A stretch of 64,000 nt of DNA from Lindgomyces ingoldianus (Eukaryota; Ascomycota; Dothideomycetes; Pleosporales; Lindgomycetaceae): positions 1,142,074 to 1,206,073 of the forward strand of contig NW_022985177.1 in NCBI RefSeq assembly GCF_010093535.1. The letters are read 5' to 3'. Both the position numbers and the translations under genes were made by a program. Positions 45,751 to 57,859 of this stretch are shown here, one piece after another. Position 1 is the first letter of the stretch, and each line of letters starts with the position of its first letter. The notes below the pieces were generated by a model, which was not told the origin of the DNA, searched no databases, and worked only from the letters and a program-made list of their open reading frames with translations.

Positions 45751-46070
45751 ATAGTCTTATTAACTTTATTCTTAGGCATTTAATAGCAGCAGTAGTATAG
45801 TAGCTTATACTATCAGCTTAAGGTTGTTGTATATAAAGTAACATTAACCTGTGTTATTTTTAATTATATTACTATCTACTACTATTTTAGCATTAATAGT
45901 TAGTAGCTGGGTTTTAAATTTATATAGCTTACTATTAAATTTAGTTAGTAGAAGAAGAACTAGCTTTAGATAAAAAGTAGTAGTAATAGTAAGTATAGCT
46001 TATAGTGCTTAGTTTTTAGCGCATAAGCTTTAAACCTTTTACTAAAAATTAGCTTATAAAGCCTACATCT
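45751..46070. other. AT-rich sequence between Copia and the family A element
   Basis: 320 bp without recognisable features; it begins with the right ATAGT duplication of Copia and ends with the left CATCT duplication of the next element. Confidence 0.45.
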
Positions 46071-47546
46071 TGTAACAATTCTCGTTCCATCTTAGGTCGC
46101 CCGGAACCCATCCGAAGGGTCCCTGTATCGGCTCCGACCCTGGCTCAACCCTAACTCAACCTAGCCCTAACTCTGCTCTACCCTCTGCTGTTACCCCTAT
46201 TTCTTTATGTATTTAGTTGCACCTTACCTTTGTAGCTAGCTTAGTAGTTTTCTAATATTCTTTTATATAAGGCCTATAAGTGTTAATAGCATTCCTAGGT
46301 TTAGAGTCCCTACGCACTCCTATATGCCTCTAAGTAGACTCTTACTGCATTTAAACCTATTGTCTTGCCTGTGCTATTACATTATATTAGAAAACTTACT
46401 TTTACTAGTAACAGCTTTATTATAATATTATACTAATTATTTATATAACTACATTTAAGCTTTAAGACATGTCTAATTTAGTTTAAGTTATAATACTTAC
46501 ACACTATTATATTAAACTATTTAGTTTATAGACTAGATTTTATTAACCTTTAGTTAACTAAAGCCTTTAGGTTTAAAACTTCTTATCTCTTATAATTAAA
46601 ATTACCTTTAAAAAAGTTATAAAAATATGCTAAGGTAAAAACTTAGAAACTACTAATAACTTATTAGAATTAAAGATAACTACTAATGCCTAACTTTTAA
46701 CTACTAACCTCTAACTACTAACTACTACTTTATTAACAGCTAAACCTGCGTCTGTAAAACCTAAAGCTAGACCTACCTAATTTAAAGTTAACCTTTAGTA
46801 GTATATTTATACTTAATTATAAGCATAGCTTAAGCAGCTAATCTACTAAAACACTACTAAGCAACTACTAAATTACCTCTAATAATGCCTTAAATTACTT
46901 CTACTACTCTAATAGCAAGAGACTATTTAGGCACCTTTAATAATACCTAAATGTCACCTTACTAAACGCACGCCTAAGATTAATAACTGCATAGATAGTA
47001 ATAAATAAAGGTTTTAATTATTAATAGGCTAGACATCTATAGATTACTATTAGAGTAGGCGCGCACACATAGCGTTTAGTTTAGAGGACACTGCTAGCAG
47101 TGTAAAAGAATACTTAGCAAGGACACCTAGCTAAATTAGACTAGTTTTAGTTTAAAAAGGCAAAGAACATAATAGTAATACTTTATACTATAATTACTAC
47201 TAATAAGGACGCTTAGTCTATAGAGGGGGAGGTAGTGTAACAATTCTTGTTCTATTTTAGGTTGCCTAGAACCTATCTAAAGGGTCTCTATATTAGCTCT
47301 AACCTTAGCTTAACCCTAACTTAACCTAGCCCTAACTCTGCTCTACTCTCTGCTGTTACCTTTATTCTTTTATGTATTTAGTTGCACTTTGCTTTTGTAG
47401 CTAGCTTAGTAGTTTTCTAATATTCTTTTGTATACAGCCTATAGGTGTTAATGGCATTCCTAGGTTTAGAGTCCCCACGCACTCCTATATGCCTCTGAGT
47501 GGACTCCCACCGCATTCGGACCCATTGTCTTGCCTGCGCCGTTACA
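46071..47546 (+). mobile_element. Complete miniature LTR retrotransposon, family A
   Basis: 1476 bp with LTRs 46071-46381 and 47236-47546 (311 bp each) and CATCT on both sides. A polypurine tract (AGAGGGGGAGG) precedes the 3' LTR. The 854-bp interior shows no reverse transcriptase, RNase H or integrase; a degraded gag-like frame is possible. The LTRs differ mainly by transitions, and the 3' LTR's last 130 bp are less mutated than the 5' LTR. It is the non-autonomous parent of the five family A LTR copies found elsewhere. Confidence 0.92.
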
Positions 47547-47551
47547 CATCT

Positions 47552-48270
47552 TAGCTTAAAGCTACTATATAAAGTTGTTTATTATATAAAAAAAGTAAAA
47601 AGCTAATTATATATATATATGTAAGTAGTAGATGCTAGAGCGCAGTGACTAAGCTGACTTATCTCTAGCATGTAAAGATAGAATAGTAGATAGCCTAGAT
47701 AGCACTAAGAGTAAGGTTTTAGAGAAAGATAGAAGTGTATTATAAGAGAGACAAATCGCTGCCAAGCCTTGCTTGTTAGAATTCATGCTTAGATACAAAG
47801 CACAGGTCATGTGACCTCTAAACAGGTTAAGTGAGGCTATACTAGCCTGTTCTAGAACATCTAGCGTTACATTATCCTCTCTTATTGTAGTCCTACAACT
47901 TAGAGAATAGAACAGATAATAATAGGCCTAAGTAGTATAATAAAGTGTTATATTATGCTGTAAAAGCTTACTTTTGTTTATTTTAGTTAATTTTATGTAA
48001 GTTTATTTAAAAACAACCTAAAGTTATTAAGTAAAGGTAAAGCCTCTTTAGAGGCGTTTTAAGTTATCCACCTTTAGGCTACCTACGCTTTTACTTATAG
48101 CTAGTAGGTTAAATTTATCTTTTAGTTTTTAAAATTAAAGAGATGTAAGTATTACACTTTATATAATAAAAAATATAACTTTATATAAATATAGTCTAAT
48201 ACTACTTAAGTATAGTTTACTAAAACGCGTGTAGATTTTTTTATTATAAAAAGAGTTTTTAGTTCTTTAA
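47552..48270. other. AT-rich sequence, unclassified
   Basis: About 700 bp. The part at 47620-47880 is GC-richer and ends CTAGCGTTACA, so it may be another LTR fragment, but I could not find its other end or a second copy. Confidence 0.35.
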
Positions 48271-48454
48271 TGTGACAGTGCGTACCGCGTCACATGCTCT
48301 GCGGCCTCAGCTCCCTCGCTTGCGCGACTAGTAGCGCCTTGGCAGGGAGCACACATGTATATTTAAACTCGCAGAGCAGCTCCTCTGCTCCTTAGTTTAA
48401 TCTAGTTGAGTTACACCACCTCTTGCTTGTAGCTTGAGCATGCCGACCGTGACA
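48271..48454 (-). mobile_element. Solo LTR, family C, reverse, with TTTAA target duplication
   Basis: 184 bp, TGTGACAGTGCG to GACCGTGACA, with TTTAA on both sides. Reverse orientation relative to the other copies, GC-rich and little mutated. Confidence 0.92.
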
Positions 48455-48629
48455 TTTAAAGCTATCTTAAGCTATAGGCAGCAGCCTAATATATAAAAAG
48501 TAAAGAGGATAATAAAAGAGCTTTTAAGGCTATTTTAAAGCCTGCTTAGAGCCTAGTGTAGGTAGTGTAGGTTATAAAGAGTTAGAAAGCTAGTCTTCCT
48601 ACCTAGGTAGCCTTATTCTACTAGAGTAC

Positions 48630-51600
48630 TGTTACGTTACTTACTTCGTGATGCGGTCACGTGGTACTACGGCCGAAGAATGGATGAGGGCGAGGGTTAA
48701 GAGGGTGACGGGTCTACGAGGGTGTACAGTTCTTGTAGCTTGCGTATGGTTTGCGGGGGCGGCAACGTGGTTTGTCCTTATTCCCAGGTATAGGCAGGGG
48801 AATCAAACTAATCTTTAAGGGAGTAATAGATGTATAAGTCTTAAGGGAGCACTTGGTATCTAATGTAGAGATTAACAACAACTTTTAAAGGTTGTTTTCA
48901 AGCAGGGTATATATACATGAGGGTGGATCATAGGGCCTCGCAGGCCTCGCAACAACTAAGTTGCGAGCCTCTGTGATCTCTGCGATCCAGGCCTCGTAGG
49001 CCTCGCAAGTTCCAAGATGGATCGCGTGCGATTCCTTGCGATCCTTTCCTTAGCTTGCGATCCAGTTCCTTAGTCATCTCTGTCACGTGACCTTGTCATA
49101 TACCCAAATTACTTGTCCTATGCTTCCGCTGCTTTACCCCGCTTATGGTACGACTGTTCTTATCCACTGTCACGGTATCCTCCCTGGATCCTAGACATAA
49201 CCGTATCAGACGCATACTAGAGTATTATTAGTGCACGTCTGACACAAACACAACACAACACAGACATAAACTTAAGCATAAACTGCCTTAACACTAACTA
49301 AACTTAAAACAGGCTTAATTTATACTTAAAGCGCTTAGACTTTTAAGCTAAGTATTTAATTACTAATTTCTTTTTAAACCTTCTTATTTCTTACATAATG
49401 TCTTGTACCTACTATAATACCTTATGTAGTAATTAAACTAGACTTTTATAAAGCTTTATAACCTTACTTGTGCATAATTATAACATTACATTATATTAAA
49501 ACTTTAGCTAAGAATAGCCTCTAAATTTAATTTAATAAGCTTAGTACTTACATAACTTTAAGCTATTAAAGTAAGCTAAAAAGCCTTCTAAAAAGCACTT
49601 ACTTTATAAAAAAGCTACTACATTATAAGCTTTAAAGCTTTTTAAAAGGACTTTAAAAAACAGCTTTACATTATTAAGTAGTCTATTTCTGCCTTAACTT
49701 TTATTATAGTAGTAAGAACTAAGAACTTACTAGCCTTAAAGCTTACCTAGAAGTCTAGAGATAGCTTAACTTTTTTTTACCTAACACTGCTTACAACCTA
49801 TAACCTTTTTAACTTAGTAATAAAATCTAACTAACTCTCTAATCCCCTACTGTTTAATAGAAAATAGAAAAACCTACTTTTCTTTTTATATAAGCTCTAA
49901 TATAAACTTAAAGGAAACATAGACTAATTTCCCTTTAAATACTCTTAGTTACTATATGCTTACTTTTAACTTAACTATAATATAACAGCCTTAATTAACT
50001 TACTAATAAATAAAAATATTATTAACCTAGATTAATTTATAGCATTTCTGTAAGCAACTTATAAAAACTTAAATAAAAAGTTAATAGCCCTAAGTTACCT
50101 AAATACTTTATAATAAAAAAAAAAAAGCTTTACTTTATACTTTACTAAGTTCTACTAACTTGCATCTAATATAGGCCTAAATAAAATAAGTCTAATTATA
50201 GCTTTATATAACTCCCTTTTAACTAAACTGTAATGTGCTATAGTAGAAGAACCCCTTCTAAACAACCTTAACGCGTATGTAAACTTAATTACTACCTATA
50301 ATAATAACATAAGGTTCCTCTCTATATAAGCCCTAATACGCCTCTAAACTAGCGCAGTTATAAATAAGAACTTTAATGTAATAAAAATTAATTTAAATTA
50401 TGCTTTAGTTAGTTTTAAAAAGCGTAAAAATTATAAAAAAAAAAGTTAATACTTTAAGTGTAGTAAGTATAGTTATATTTTTTAAAACTACTTTATTCCT
50501 TTTTTTTAAGTCTATATAAGTAGTGCTGCTAGTACTTATTAAAGATTTTTACTATTTTAATCTTATTTTTATAAGAGCTCTAACTTATATTTAAGCTTTA
50601 ATCCCTTTTGCTACTCTTAACATAGCTGCAGCTATAGCAGTAAAAGCCTATAAAAAGGCTTATCTTAGGGCTAAGTTGCCCTTTAGGACTAATTTAACAC
50701 TAGATCTCTGCTAACTTATAGGCTAAGTCCCTTACTAACAACTAAAAGTACTAAGTTAATATTTTTATATGTTTATAATAAAAAACTATATTAGCTTTAA
50801 TATAGGCTCTTATTAACTTAGAAGTAAATAGCATAAGTTACATTAATAAAGAACTAGCGTGTAAACTAAATCTTTAATTAACACTACTTACTTAAATAAT
50901 TTACTTAACTAGATTTAATAAAAAATAACTTAAAAAAAGTTTTATTTTTTATACTATAACTATTACAATTACCTACTAACACTATAAGAAGTAGATTAAG
51001 CTTTATGTAATAAACATAGAACATTATAACCTAATCTTAGAATAACTATAGCTGTATTAGCATAAAGTTACCTTTAATTACTAAGAGTAAGTTTTAAACT
51101 TTAACTTTTTTTAATACTAAAATATATACTTACGCTTACACCTAAATAACACCTAAATAGCACTTAATATAAAAGGTCTCTAGACCTACTTTCTAATAAC
51201 CTAAAGAAAAACTACTTAAGTAAGGCTAACAAGCTAAGCCTTTTACTAAAATAAGCTATATAAAATAATTTAATAACTACCTAAACTTAAAAAAAAGAAA
51301 GCCTTTAAAGAACTTCTACTTACTTAATTTAAACATAAACTAGGACTTAAACAGTAGATAGACATCTGCTACATAGAACCTGCCCTATTTATAACTCTAG
51401 CTTAATAACTAGATTATAAAATCTATGTAGTTATAATTTCTAATATAGACTAAGCTTTAGCTCCTTAAAAACACACTAACTTAAAGATAATAGTCTCTTA
51501 AAACTACTATAACTTATTATATGTCTTTTTCTAAGATAAGTTTAATAAGCTTTTAATATAACATCTATATAATTACTAGATAACTCTTAAGCCTAGTAAA

Positions 51601-54600
51601 CAACCTAGTTATAAGCTACTATATAAGATGTTACTAAATAAATTAAAAGTGCTCTAAAAATACTTTAATAAAAACTTAGAAAAAAAGTTTATTTAAGCTA
51701 GCTTCTTACTAGTAGTATTACTTATACTATTTATAAAAAAACCTAGGAGTAGGCTTTAATTTTACATTAACTACTAAGGACTAAATGCTGTTACTATTAA
51801 AAACTAATACTTAATTTCTTTTTTATAAGAAACTTTAAGCTAACTAAGTAAAGTAAAGTATTTTATAAAGTTAGATATTATTACTGCCTTTAATAAGCTA
51901 AAGATAGTAAAGGGTAATAAGTAGCTAATAGTGTTTTAGACTTAATATAAACTATTTAAGTACTTAGTAATGCCCTTTAGCTTAGCTAACACGCCTAGTA
52001 CTTTTTAATATTTTATAAACAACTTACTTTAACCCTACCTAGACGTGTTCTGCACTGTGTATATTAATAATATTCTAATCTACAGCAATAGCCTTTTAGA
52101 GCATAAACAGCATGTACGCTTAGTGCTAAAGGCTATAAAAGAAGTAGGTCTGTAACTTAACATAGATAAATGCAAGTTCTACTAATTAAAGGTTACATAT
52201 TTAAGATATGTAATCTTTATAGATAGCATTTAAATAAACTTTATTAAGGTTTAGACTATGCTAAATTAGTAATACCTAAAAAACATAAAGAATATTTAAG
52301 CCTTTATAAAATTTGCTAACTTTTACTAATAATTTATTAACAACTTTTTACAGCTAGTAAGCCTTATAATTACACTTACTAAGAAAAAGGTCTAATTTAA
52401 CTTTAACTTAAATTACTAATAGTCTTTTAACTAGCTAAAAAAAGCTTTTACTAAAGCCTTAATACTCTACTACTTTAACTTTAAACTACTAATACTTGTA
52501 GAAGCTAATGCCTTAGACTACATAGTAGCAGGAGTTCTCTTCTAGACTAAGCTAGATTAGACTATTAAGCCTATTGCATACTTCTTAAAAAAAATAAGTC
52601 CTGCAGAAGGCAATTATAAGATTTATAATAAAAAATTACTTACTATAGTACACTACTTTAAACAATAGTAACCTAAACTAGAAGGTGTAGCGCATTTAAT
52701 ACAGGTTCTATCTAACTACAAGAACTTATAGTACTTTACAACTATAAAATAACTTAGCTACTAATAAGCTTATTAGTTTAAATACTTATTTTATTTTAAT
52801 TTTAAGATTACTTATTATTCTAGTTAAAATAAAGGGAAACTAGATGCTTTTATAAAGTAATTCTAAAATGTCCTTACTTAAAAAGAAGTATAAAAGGCTT
52901 AATACTAAACTCTACTTTAACCTAAGCTATTTTTAGACCTTAACCTAAATAAAATAAATTAGATAATTAATTAGATTATTACTAATAAGTATTTAAATAA
53001 TAAATTTATTTAAAAAACTTTAGACCTACTCTAAAACAGCGCTAGTTAGTTAAAGAAGGTAACACTAGCTAACTATAAAAACTAAAATAGTAAGCTATAT
53101 TACTATAACTAACTTATAATCTCTAATTTTAACAAACTAAGAATTAAACTACTTTAAATTATATAAAACTTACTTGTTAAAGGACACCTAGGCAGAGAAA
53201 AGACTCTTAACCTACTATAGAGAGAGTACTACTAGCCCCGCATGTTCTATACTGTACACTAATATATATTATGTTGCTATACTTACTGTAAAGTAAAGGC
53301 CTCTTAAAAAAAGTATAATAGCCTACTTAAACTACTTCTAATTCTTAAATAAGCTTAAAAAAATATATTAATTAATTTTATTATAAACCTACTTTTATCT
53401 AAAGAGTATATAAATATTATAGTAGTTATTAATTACTTAACTAAGTATTAACACTTAATACTATGTTCCTTTATAACTGCCTCTAATATAGCCTAGTTAT
53501 TCTACTAATACGTATAGGTTTACTATAGCCTGCCTAACATAATTATATTAAACAGAGGTACATAGTTTGTCTTAGCCTTCTAGGACAAACTCTGTAAATA
53601 GCTCTAAATTATTCTCTATCTATCTACAGCTTTTTACCTAGAGACTAACAGCTAAACTAAGAACATAAACACTGTAATAAAATAAGTTCTATAAGTGTAT
53701 ATAAACTACTAGTAAAATAACTAGGTAAAATAGTTAGCTATAGCATAGTTTAAAGCTAATAACATAATATTTAAATTAACATAAGTATCTTTATTCTTAG
53801 TAAACTATAAATACTACCTCTAAATAGAATTTAAACTACTTATAAATACCTTTTAACTAACTTATTAATTTATATAAGTAATAAACATAAATAGACTTAT
53901 TAATAAAATTTAAAACATATTTAAATATGTTTATAAAAAGCTTACATAGGCTTAAGCTTTTTAACAAAAGTATATAAACTAATTCTAAACTTTTACCCCT
54001 GTGTATGCAGCTAGTAAGAAGGTCTAGCTAAATGCTAGAAATATTTAAATAAACTAATAATTAAAGAAACTTAATTAGAAGAACTTTAGCCTTTTTATAG
54101 TAGCTTATATAGTCTTATTACACACTTACTAATTAATCCTACCTAATAGCATGAAGATACACCCTGTGTTCTATGTATTATTGCTGCGCTAAGTAGCCCC
54201 TAAATCTAACTATCTACCTAGACAGCTAAACTTACTACCTAAACCTATTATTATAAATAATAAACTAGAATATGTTGTAGAAGACATTAAATAGATCTAG
54301 TTTAATAAAAAGAAACATATTTATAAATACTTTATAAAATAGACTAGATATAACAAACTGTTATAGGAACCTGCAGAAGCTTTATAAGAGAACTCTATAG
54401 TAACCTAATTCTACGCCTAATACCTATCTAAACTAAACTTGTACTTTAATAAAGACAACTTAATGCTAGAACTACTAATGTAAAGGATTCCCTTCCTAAT
54501 AAGGGGGGGGGTACTGTTACAGTATCCTCCCTAGATCCTAGACATAACTGTATTAGACGCGTACTAGAGTATTATTAGTGCACGTCTAACATAAATATAA

Positions 54601-54849
54601 CATAACATAGACATAAACTTAAGCATAAACTGCTTTAACACTAACTAAACTTAGAACAGGCTTAATTTATACTTAAAGCGCTTAGACTTTTAAGCTAAGT
54701 ATTTAATTACTAATTTTCTTTTAAACCTTTCTGTTCCTTACACAACGTCTTGTACCTACTATGATACCTCACGTAGTAATTGAACTAGACCTCTGTGAAG
54801 CTCTATAACCTTACTCGTGCACAATCGTGACATCCACACAGTCGTAACA
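48630..54849. mobile_element. Solo LTR family E, split by Gypsy-1, with AGTAC target duplication
   Basis: The LTR lies at 48630-49167 and 54838-54849 (550 bp together), TGTTACGTTACTT to CAGTCGTAACA, with AGTAC on both outer sides (48625-48629 and 54850-54854). Gypsy-1 and its 5-bp duplication occupy the gap. The LTR has a TATATATA box near 48908 and several CCTCGCA repeats near 48935-49060. GC-balanced, hence not or only weakly RIP-mutated. Confidence 0.9.
49168..54832 (+). mobile_element. Complete Gypsy-1 chromovirus, RIP-degraded
   Basis: 5665 bp with 318-bp LTRs at 49168-49485 and 54515-54832 (TGTCACGG or TGTTACAG to CGTGACA) and TCCAC on both sides. A polypurine tract (AAGGGGGGGGG) precedes the 3' LTR. 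The interior shows in order a gag-like region, RT with YINNILIY near 52060, RNase H, an HHCC integrase zinc finger (HLGREKT... C..C near 53190-53310), an integrase core and a chromodomain-like tail near 54240-54350. All frames contain many stops. The 3' LTR end is less mutated than the 5' LTR. Confidence 0.94.
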
Positions 54850-54854
54850 AGTAC

Positions 54855-56076
54855 TAAGCTGCTCTAACAGGTTTTAGCTCTAAAAGCCCTAGTGTTTAAC
54901 TTTTAGGTAAGCATTGCAGCGCTCTTAGGCAGCTAAGAACAAGGTAGAGAGGGCTTAGAAAGAGCCTAGAGGGGAGGAAAGAGAGAAGAAAGAAAAGAAA
55001 ATAAGTAAACAACTAGGCGGCGAGCCCGCATCGGGAAATGGACGCACCCTGTTCAGGCAACCCGGGCCTCGCTTGCGCCTTCGCGCTACGCCCGAACCGG
55101 CAATCGACCTGGACGTCCGCCATAAAAGGCCCTCCCTCCGCCGTCATTTCCCCTCCCTCTCCTCGACCTTTTCTCTCTACTCCCATCCCCCAGCCCCCAA
55201 ACCCCCCACCAGCGCCAGCTGCTCCCATTGGGCCTCAGCAATCCCTTGTGAGGCATTTTTCTCGAATCTCCGTCGCCGTCCAACACCGCACTGCCTTCGT
55301 CGTGCCTCTCATTTCACCGCTGTGCGGACTGTGCGGCCCAGCTCCTCATCTCCAGTGATGGTTACTGCTGCAGCTGCTTGTGCGCTCGCATCCGCAAGCA
55401 TTTAGCAGCCAACCGGCTTTCCATTCTCTCATTTTCTCGCGCTCTCTCGCACTTGAGCACTCTTTGCTTCTCCATCTGAAGTTCTCTCCCCCTCTCTCGC
55501 AAGATGCTCGCTCATCCTGTGCTAGCGGCAGCTGCGGAGGAAGGGAAAACATGGGGGCCTGGTGCCTGGAAGCTGGCAGCCGACAGCTCGGAGATGGTGT
55601 CGGGCGTGCCATAAGAGGTGAGTGAAGCCCCGCGGACTAATCACCTAAAGGCACAGGGTACCGTCGGTGAGAATTGGCCATTCATGTGTTATCCGGCACG
55701 GACTCGTCCTACGTACAGCCTTGTGAAGGTTCGGCTTCCGGGTGTATGGGGTACTCGACTTTAACTCGTCAAGGCCCCTGCTCTGTGGGAGCGGAAACCT
55801 TACCTCTGTTGAGCTAGCTCAGTGTAGATAGAATTACTCCCCATTGCTTATTCCCCAAGTGTAATTTTCGCTACGGCACCTTTCCGTATTAGCGTCGCGC
55901 GTGAATTTAGGCGGCGGAAGTCGGACGGTTGTTGGGTTTCGCAAGCTGCTCATGCGTAGACGAGGCAGAAAGATAATTCAGACGATAGCGTAATAGTCAC
56001 TAGTTTTCGCAGCAACACTAGCTTAGCTGAAATATAGGTTGTGAATGATGTATTCTCCAATTTTTACCATTACATA
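54855..56076. other. Left edge of island 3, no confident gene
   Basis: GC rises from about 54990. Region 55020-55620 is GC-rich and pyrimidine-rich with overlapping open frames on both strands (about 55038-55405, 55380-55625). None has a domain, and their coexistence is explained by low stop density at high GC. It may be a promoter or an old exon. 55630-56076 holds no gene. Confidence 0.4.
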
Positions 56077-56357
56077 TAGTCGCTAGCGAAACCGGCTTCC
56101 CCCTCGAATGCGGCTGCAAACCCGCTCGCAAAAAAAGTCTTAGCACCCCACCTTACATATCTAGTAAAGCGCCACTGGTTTGAGCACGTGATTTGCCACC
56201 GTACGAGAGGGTACTTCTCTAATCTCTATCACAGTTTAAGCTCACGTGTGTGTGTTTTCTATTACGGCCACGCACCGTATGAGTATGGACCGTAAGTTTA
56301 AGCTCACAACCCTGTGGCCGGAGTGGGTCGGCCGCCTCCCTGCTAGCGGCGGTGGTC
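56077..56357 (+). repeat. Inverted repeat, left copy, flanked by TA
   Basis: 281 bp that aligns in reverse complement with 60730-60947. Shared blocks include AGTCGCTAGCGAAACCGGCT, GAATGCGGCTGCA, GGTAAAGCGCCACTG-like sequence, GTGCACGTGAT-like sequence and GAGGGTACTTCTCT. This copy has an extra segment of about 58 bp bounded by a repeated AGTTTAAGCTCAC. TA stands immediately outside each end. It may be one end of a large unit or a MITE. Confidence 0.8.
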
Positions 56358-56646
56358 TATTAATTACCTTAAAACACTATTAGGCTTAAGCTTAAGCATT
56401 GTTCATGTTACTTCGCATTCCAACGATCTTAGGAAAGATGCGGTGTAATGTACCCTAGAGACCACCGCCACCGCCGCCGCTTCTCTCTATCACGCCACAA
56501 CTTACTTTCTAAACTCCCTACCGCGCTTTTGAGTTTTGGAACTGGGAGGTTTGGGGCAGGCTTTGATGCGCGAGAAGCGCCACTTATGCAAGAATGTAGC
56601 GTGGATTGTTGTCGTGATATGACGCAGCTGGCAACCTTGGGACCTT

Positions 56647-57327
56647 TTATTTCCGGTGTTTAACTAAGTCATTGATAATTGTCGTTACCTCTCTTGCCAG
56701 GGCTTCAGCCGCTTCTTCTGGTCCCATATTCGTCACATCAGAAGTGATACCCTCGACACCATCGAAACGAAAGAGTTGGCACCTGGATCGCATTTCTGCA
56801 AGAACCTTAGGGTTTAAGAGCTTTGTAGTCCCACTGCTTCCCCGTTGTAGACTTGTTATTCTGCGTGTATTTTCTTTGATGTCGCACTCGAGGTAAACAG
56901 GCAAGAAAGGACGTCTGGCCCGTAACGCTGCTGCCTCGTATTCCCTTGCCACGTCACGGCCAAGATCATTATTGGATTGGAAATCTATGATCAAATACGA
57001 ATCTGAATCAGAGATGGGTAAAAGAAAGGTTAAAGGCGGCTGGTTTTGCTCACCGGTGAAGATAACGATGCGGGTCCGAAAGGCTGGATCTTCCACAAAA
57101 CTCTTGAACACGGCCTCTCTCCCCCGGCGCCTTTCCTGTTGGTAGTTTGGATGATCTCGCGAGAATTTTGCCTCCACCGGGTCGATTAAACTGTGGTTGT
57201 CAATTAATAGAGGGTCACCCTCGTCTAGGAGGGTCGCGAAGAACTTTGCAATCGTATGTTTGCCTGTACCAGGGAAACCATTGATCCAGATGAGGGGCCA
57301 CGCGAGTCTCGATTCTGAGGCGCTCAT
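56647..57327 (-). CDS. P-loop kinase-like protein, two exons
   Basis: 203-residue predicted cytosolic nucleotide-binding protein. Exon 1 is 57327-57054 and exon 2 is 56984-56647; the intron is 69 nt (GTGAGC...CATAG) and is a multiple of three without stops, so an unspliced frame also reads through. Splicing restores IFTDFQSNNDLG, which fits the family better than the read-through. I use the ATG of MSASESR; the frame is open further upstream but that part looks non-coding. The Walker A motif is GFPGTGKHT (about residues 17-25), followed by DNHSLIDPVEA and a HPNYQ.ERRRGREAVF helix, and by ECDIKENTRR near the lid region. This matches small fungal AAA_33/zeta-toxin-type P-loop kinases of unknown substrate. 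It is divergent from the multidomain gene at 58374 with a spacer of about 0.5 kb or more. Confidence 0.8.
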   Translation of the reverse strand: MSASESRLAWPLIWINGFPGTGKHTIAKFFATLLDEGDPLLIDNHSLIDPVEAKFSRDHPNYQQERRRGREAVFKSFVEDPAFRTRIVIFTGEQNQPPLTFLLPISDSDSYLIIDFQSNNDLGRDVAREYEAAALRARRPFLPVYLECDIKENTRRITSLQRGSSGTTKLLNPKVLAEMRSRCQLFRFDGVEGITSDVTNMGPEEAAEALAREVTTIINDLVKHRK

Positions 57328-57859
57328 GTTGCCGCAGTATGAGAAATGTGCAAGTGTAAAGCTGGGTGCCAAAGGTTCCGGATTAAGACAGGAGCAGATA
57401 GAGGCAGCGAATGACGAAGGGTTATATATCGAAGGACGTCTGAAGGGCAACCACGCTAGCAAGAAAGATGTTTGGGTGGATGTTTGCTACCGGACCGGCC
57501 GAGGTGGCAGGTCGGCTCGACTGGTCAGGCTTGTCGCACGTGTCTCACGCGATATCATACCCATGTACCGCACTATTCACTCATTAGGCATAGCCGCTCT
57601 CTCGTACAGTATATAGTCAGCCCAGAGCTCTATCGAGCTCCTTAGACCTTACAATACACTCGTGCAATCCACTTTGTTTGGATCTCACTACCTTGTCGAC
57701 TCGCTTCCCATATGACCCCTCCTCAGCTCATGCAAGAAGGCTCGCTGCCACTTCGTATTCTGGGGGTCGCACGACATTAGTATATCCCTTCACTGATGTA
57801 CGCTTGATTAGGGACTGTACCTTTGAGTTGTCTATAACCAAATCAGAAGAACTGCTGCG
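57328..57859. promoter_or_regulatory. Intergenic region between divergent genes, containing repeat F
   Basis: About 530 bp separating the kinase-like gene from the multidomain locus, therefore probably holding both promoters. Positions about 57600-57800 align with repeat F at 7111-7350 (AGTATATAGTCAGC, CTCCTTAGACCTTACAATAC, TTGTCGACTCGC), here in a non-RIP state. An insertion in this spacer could have altered the start of the plus-strand gene. Confidence 0.5.

Noticed and set aside
45553..45783. 76-codon frame
   Set aside because: Lies across the 3' LTR of Copia and its flank.
55013..55625. Overlapping GC-rich frames on both strands
   Set aside because: No domain or splice logic; low stop density at high GC explains them.
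57328..57462. N-terminal extension of the kinase-like protein
   Set aside because: The 45 extra residues resemble translated untranslated region; the ATG at 57327 sits right before the conserved P-loop start.
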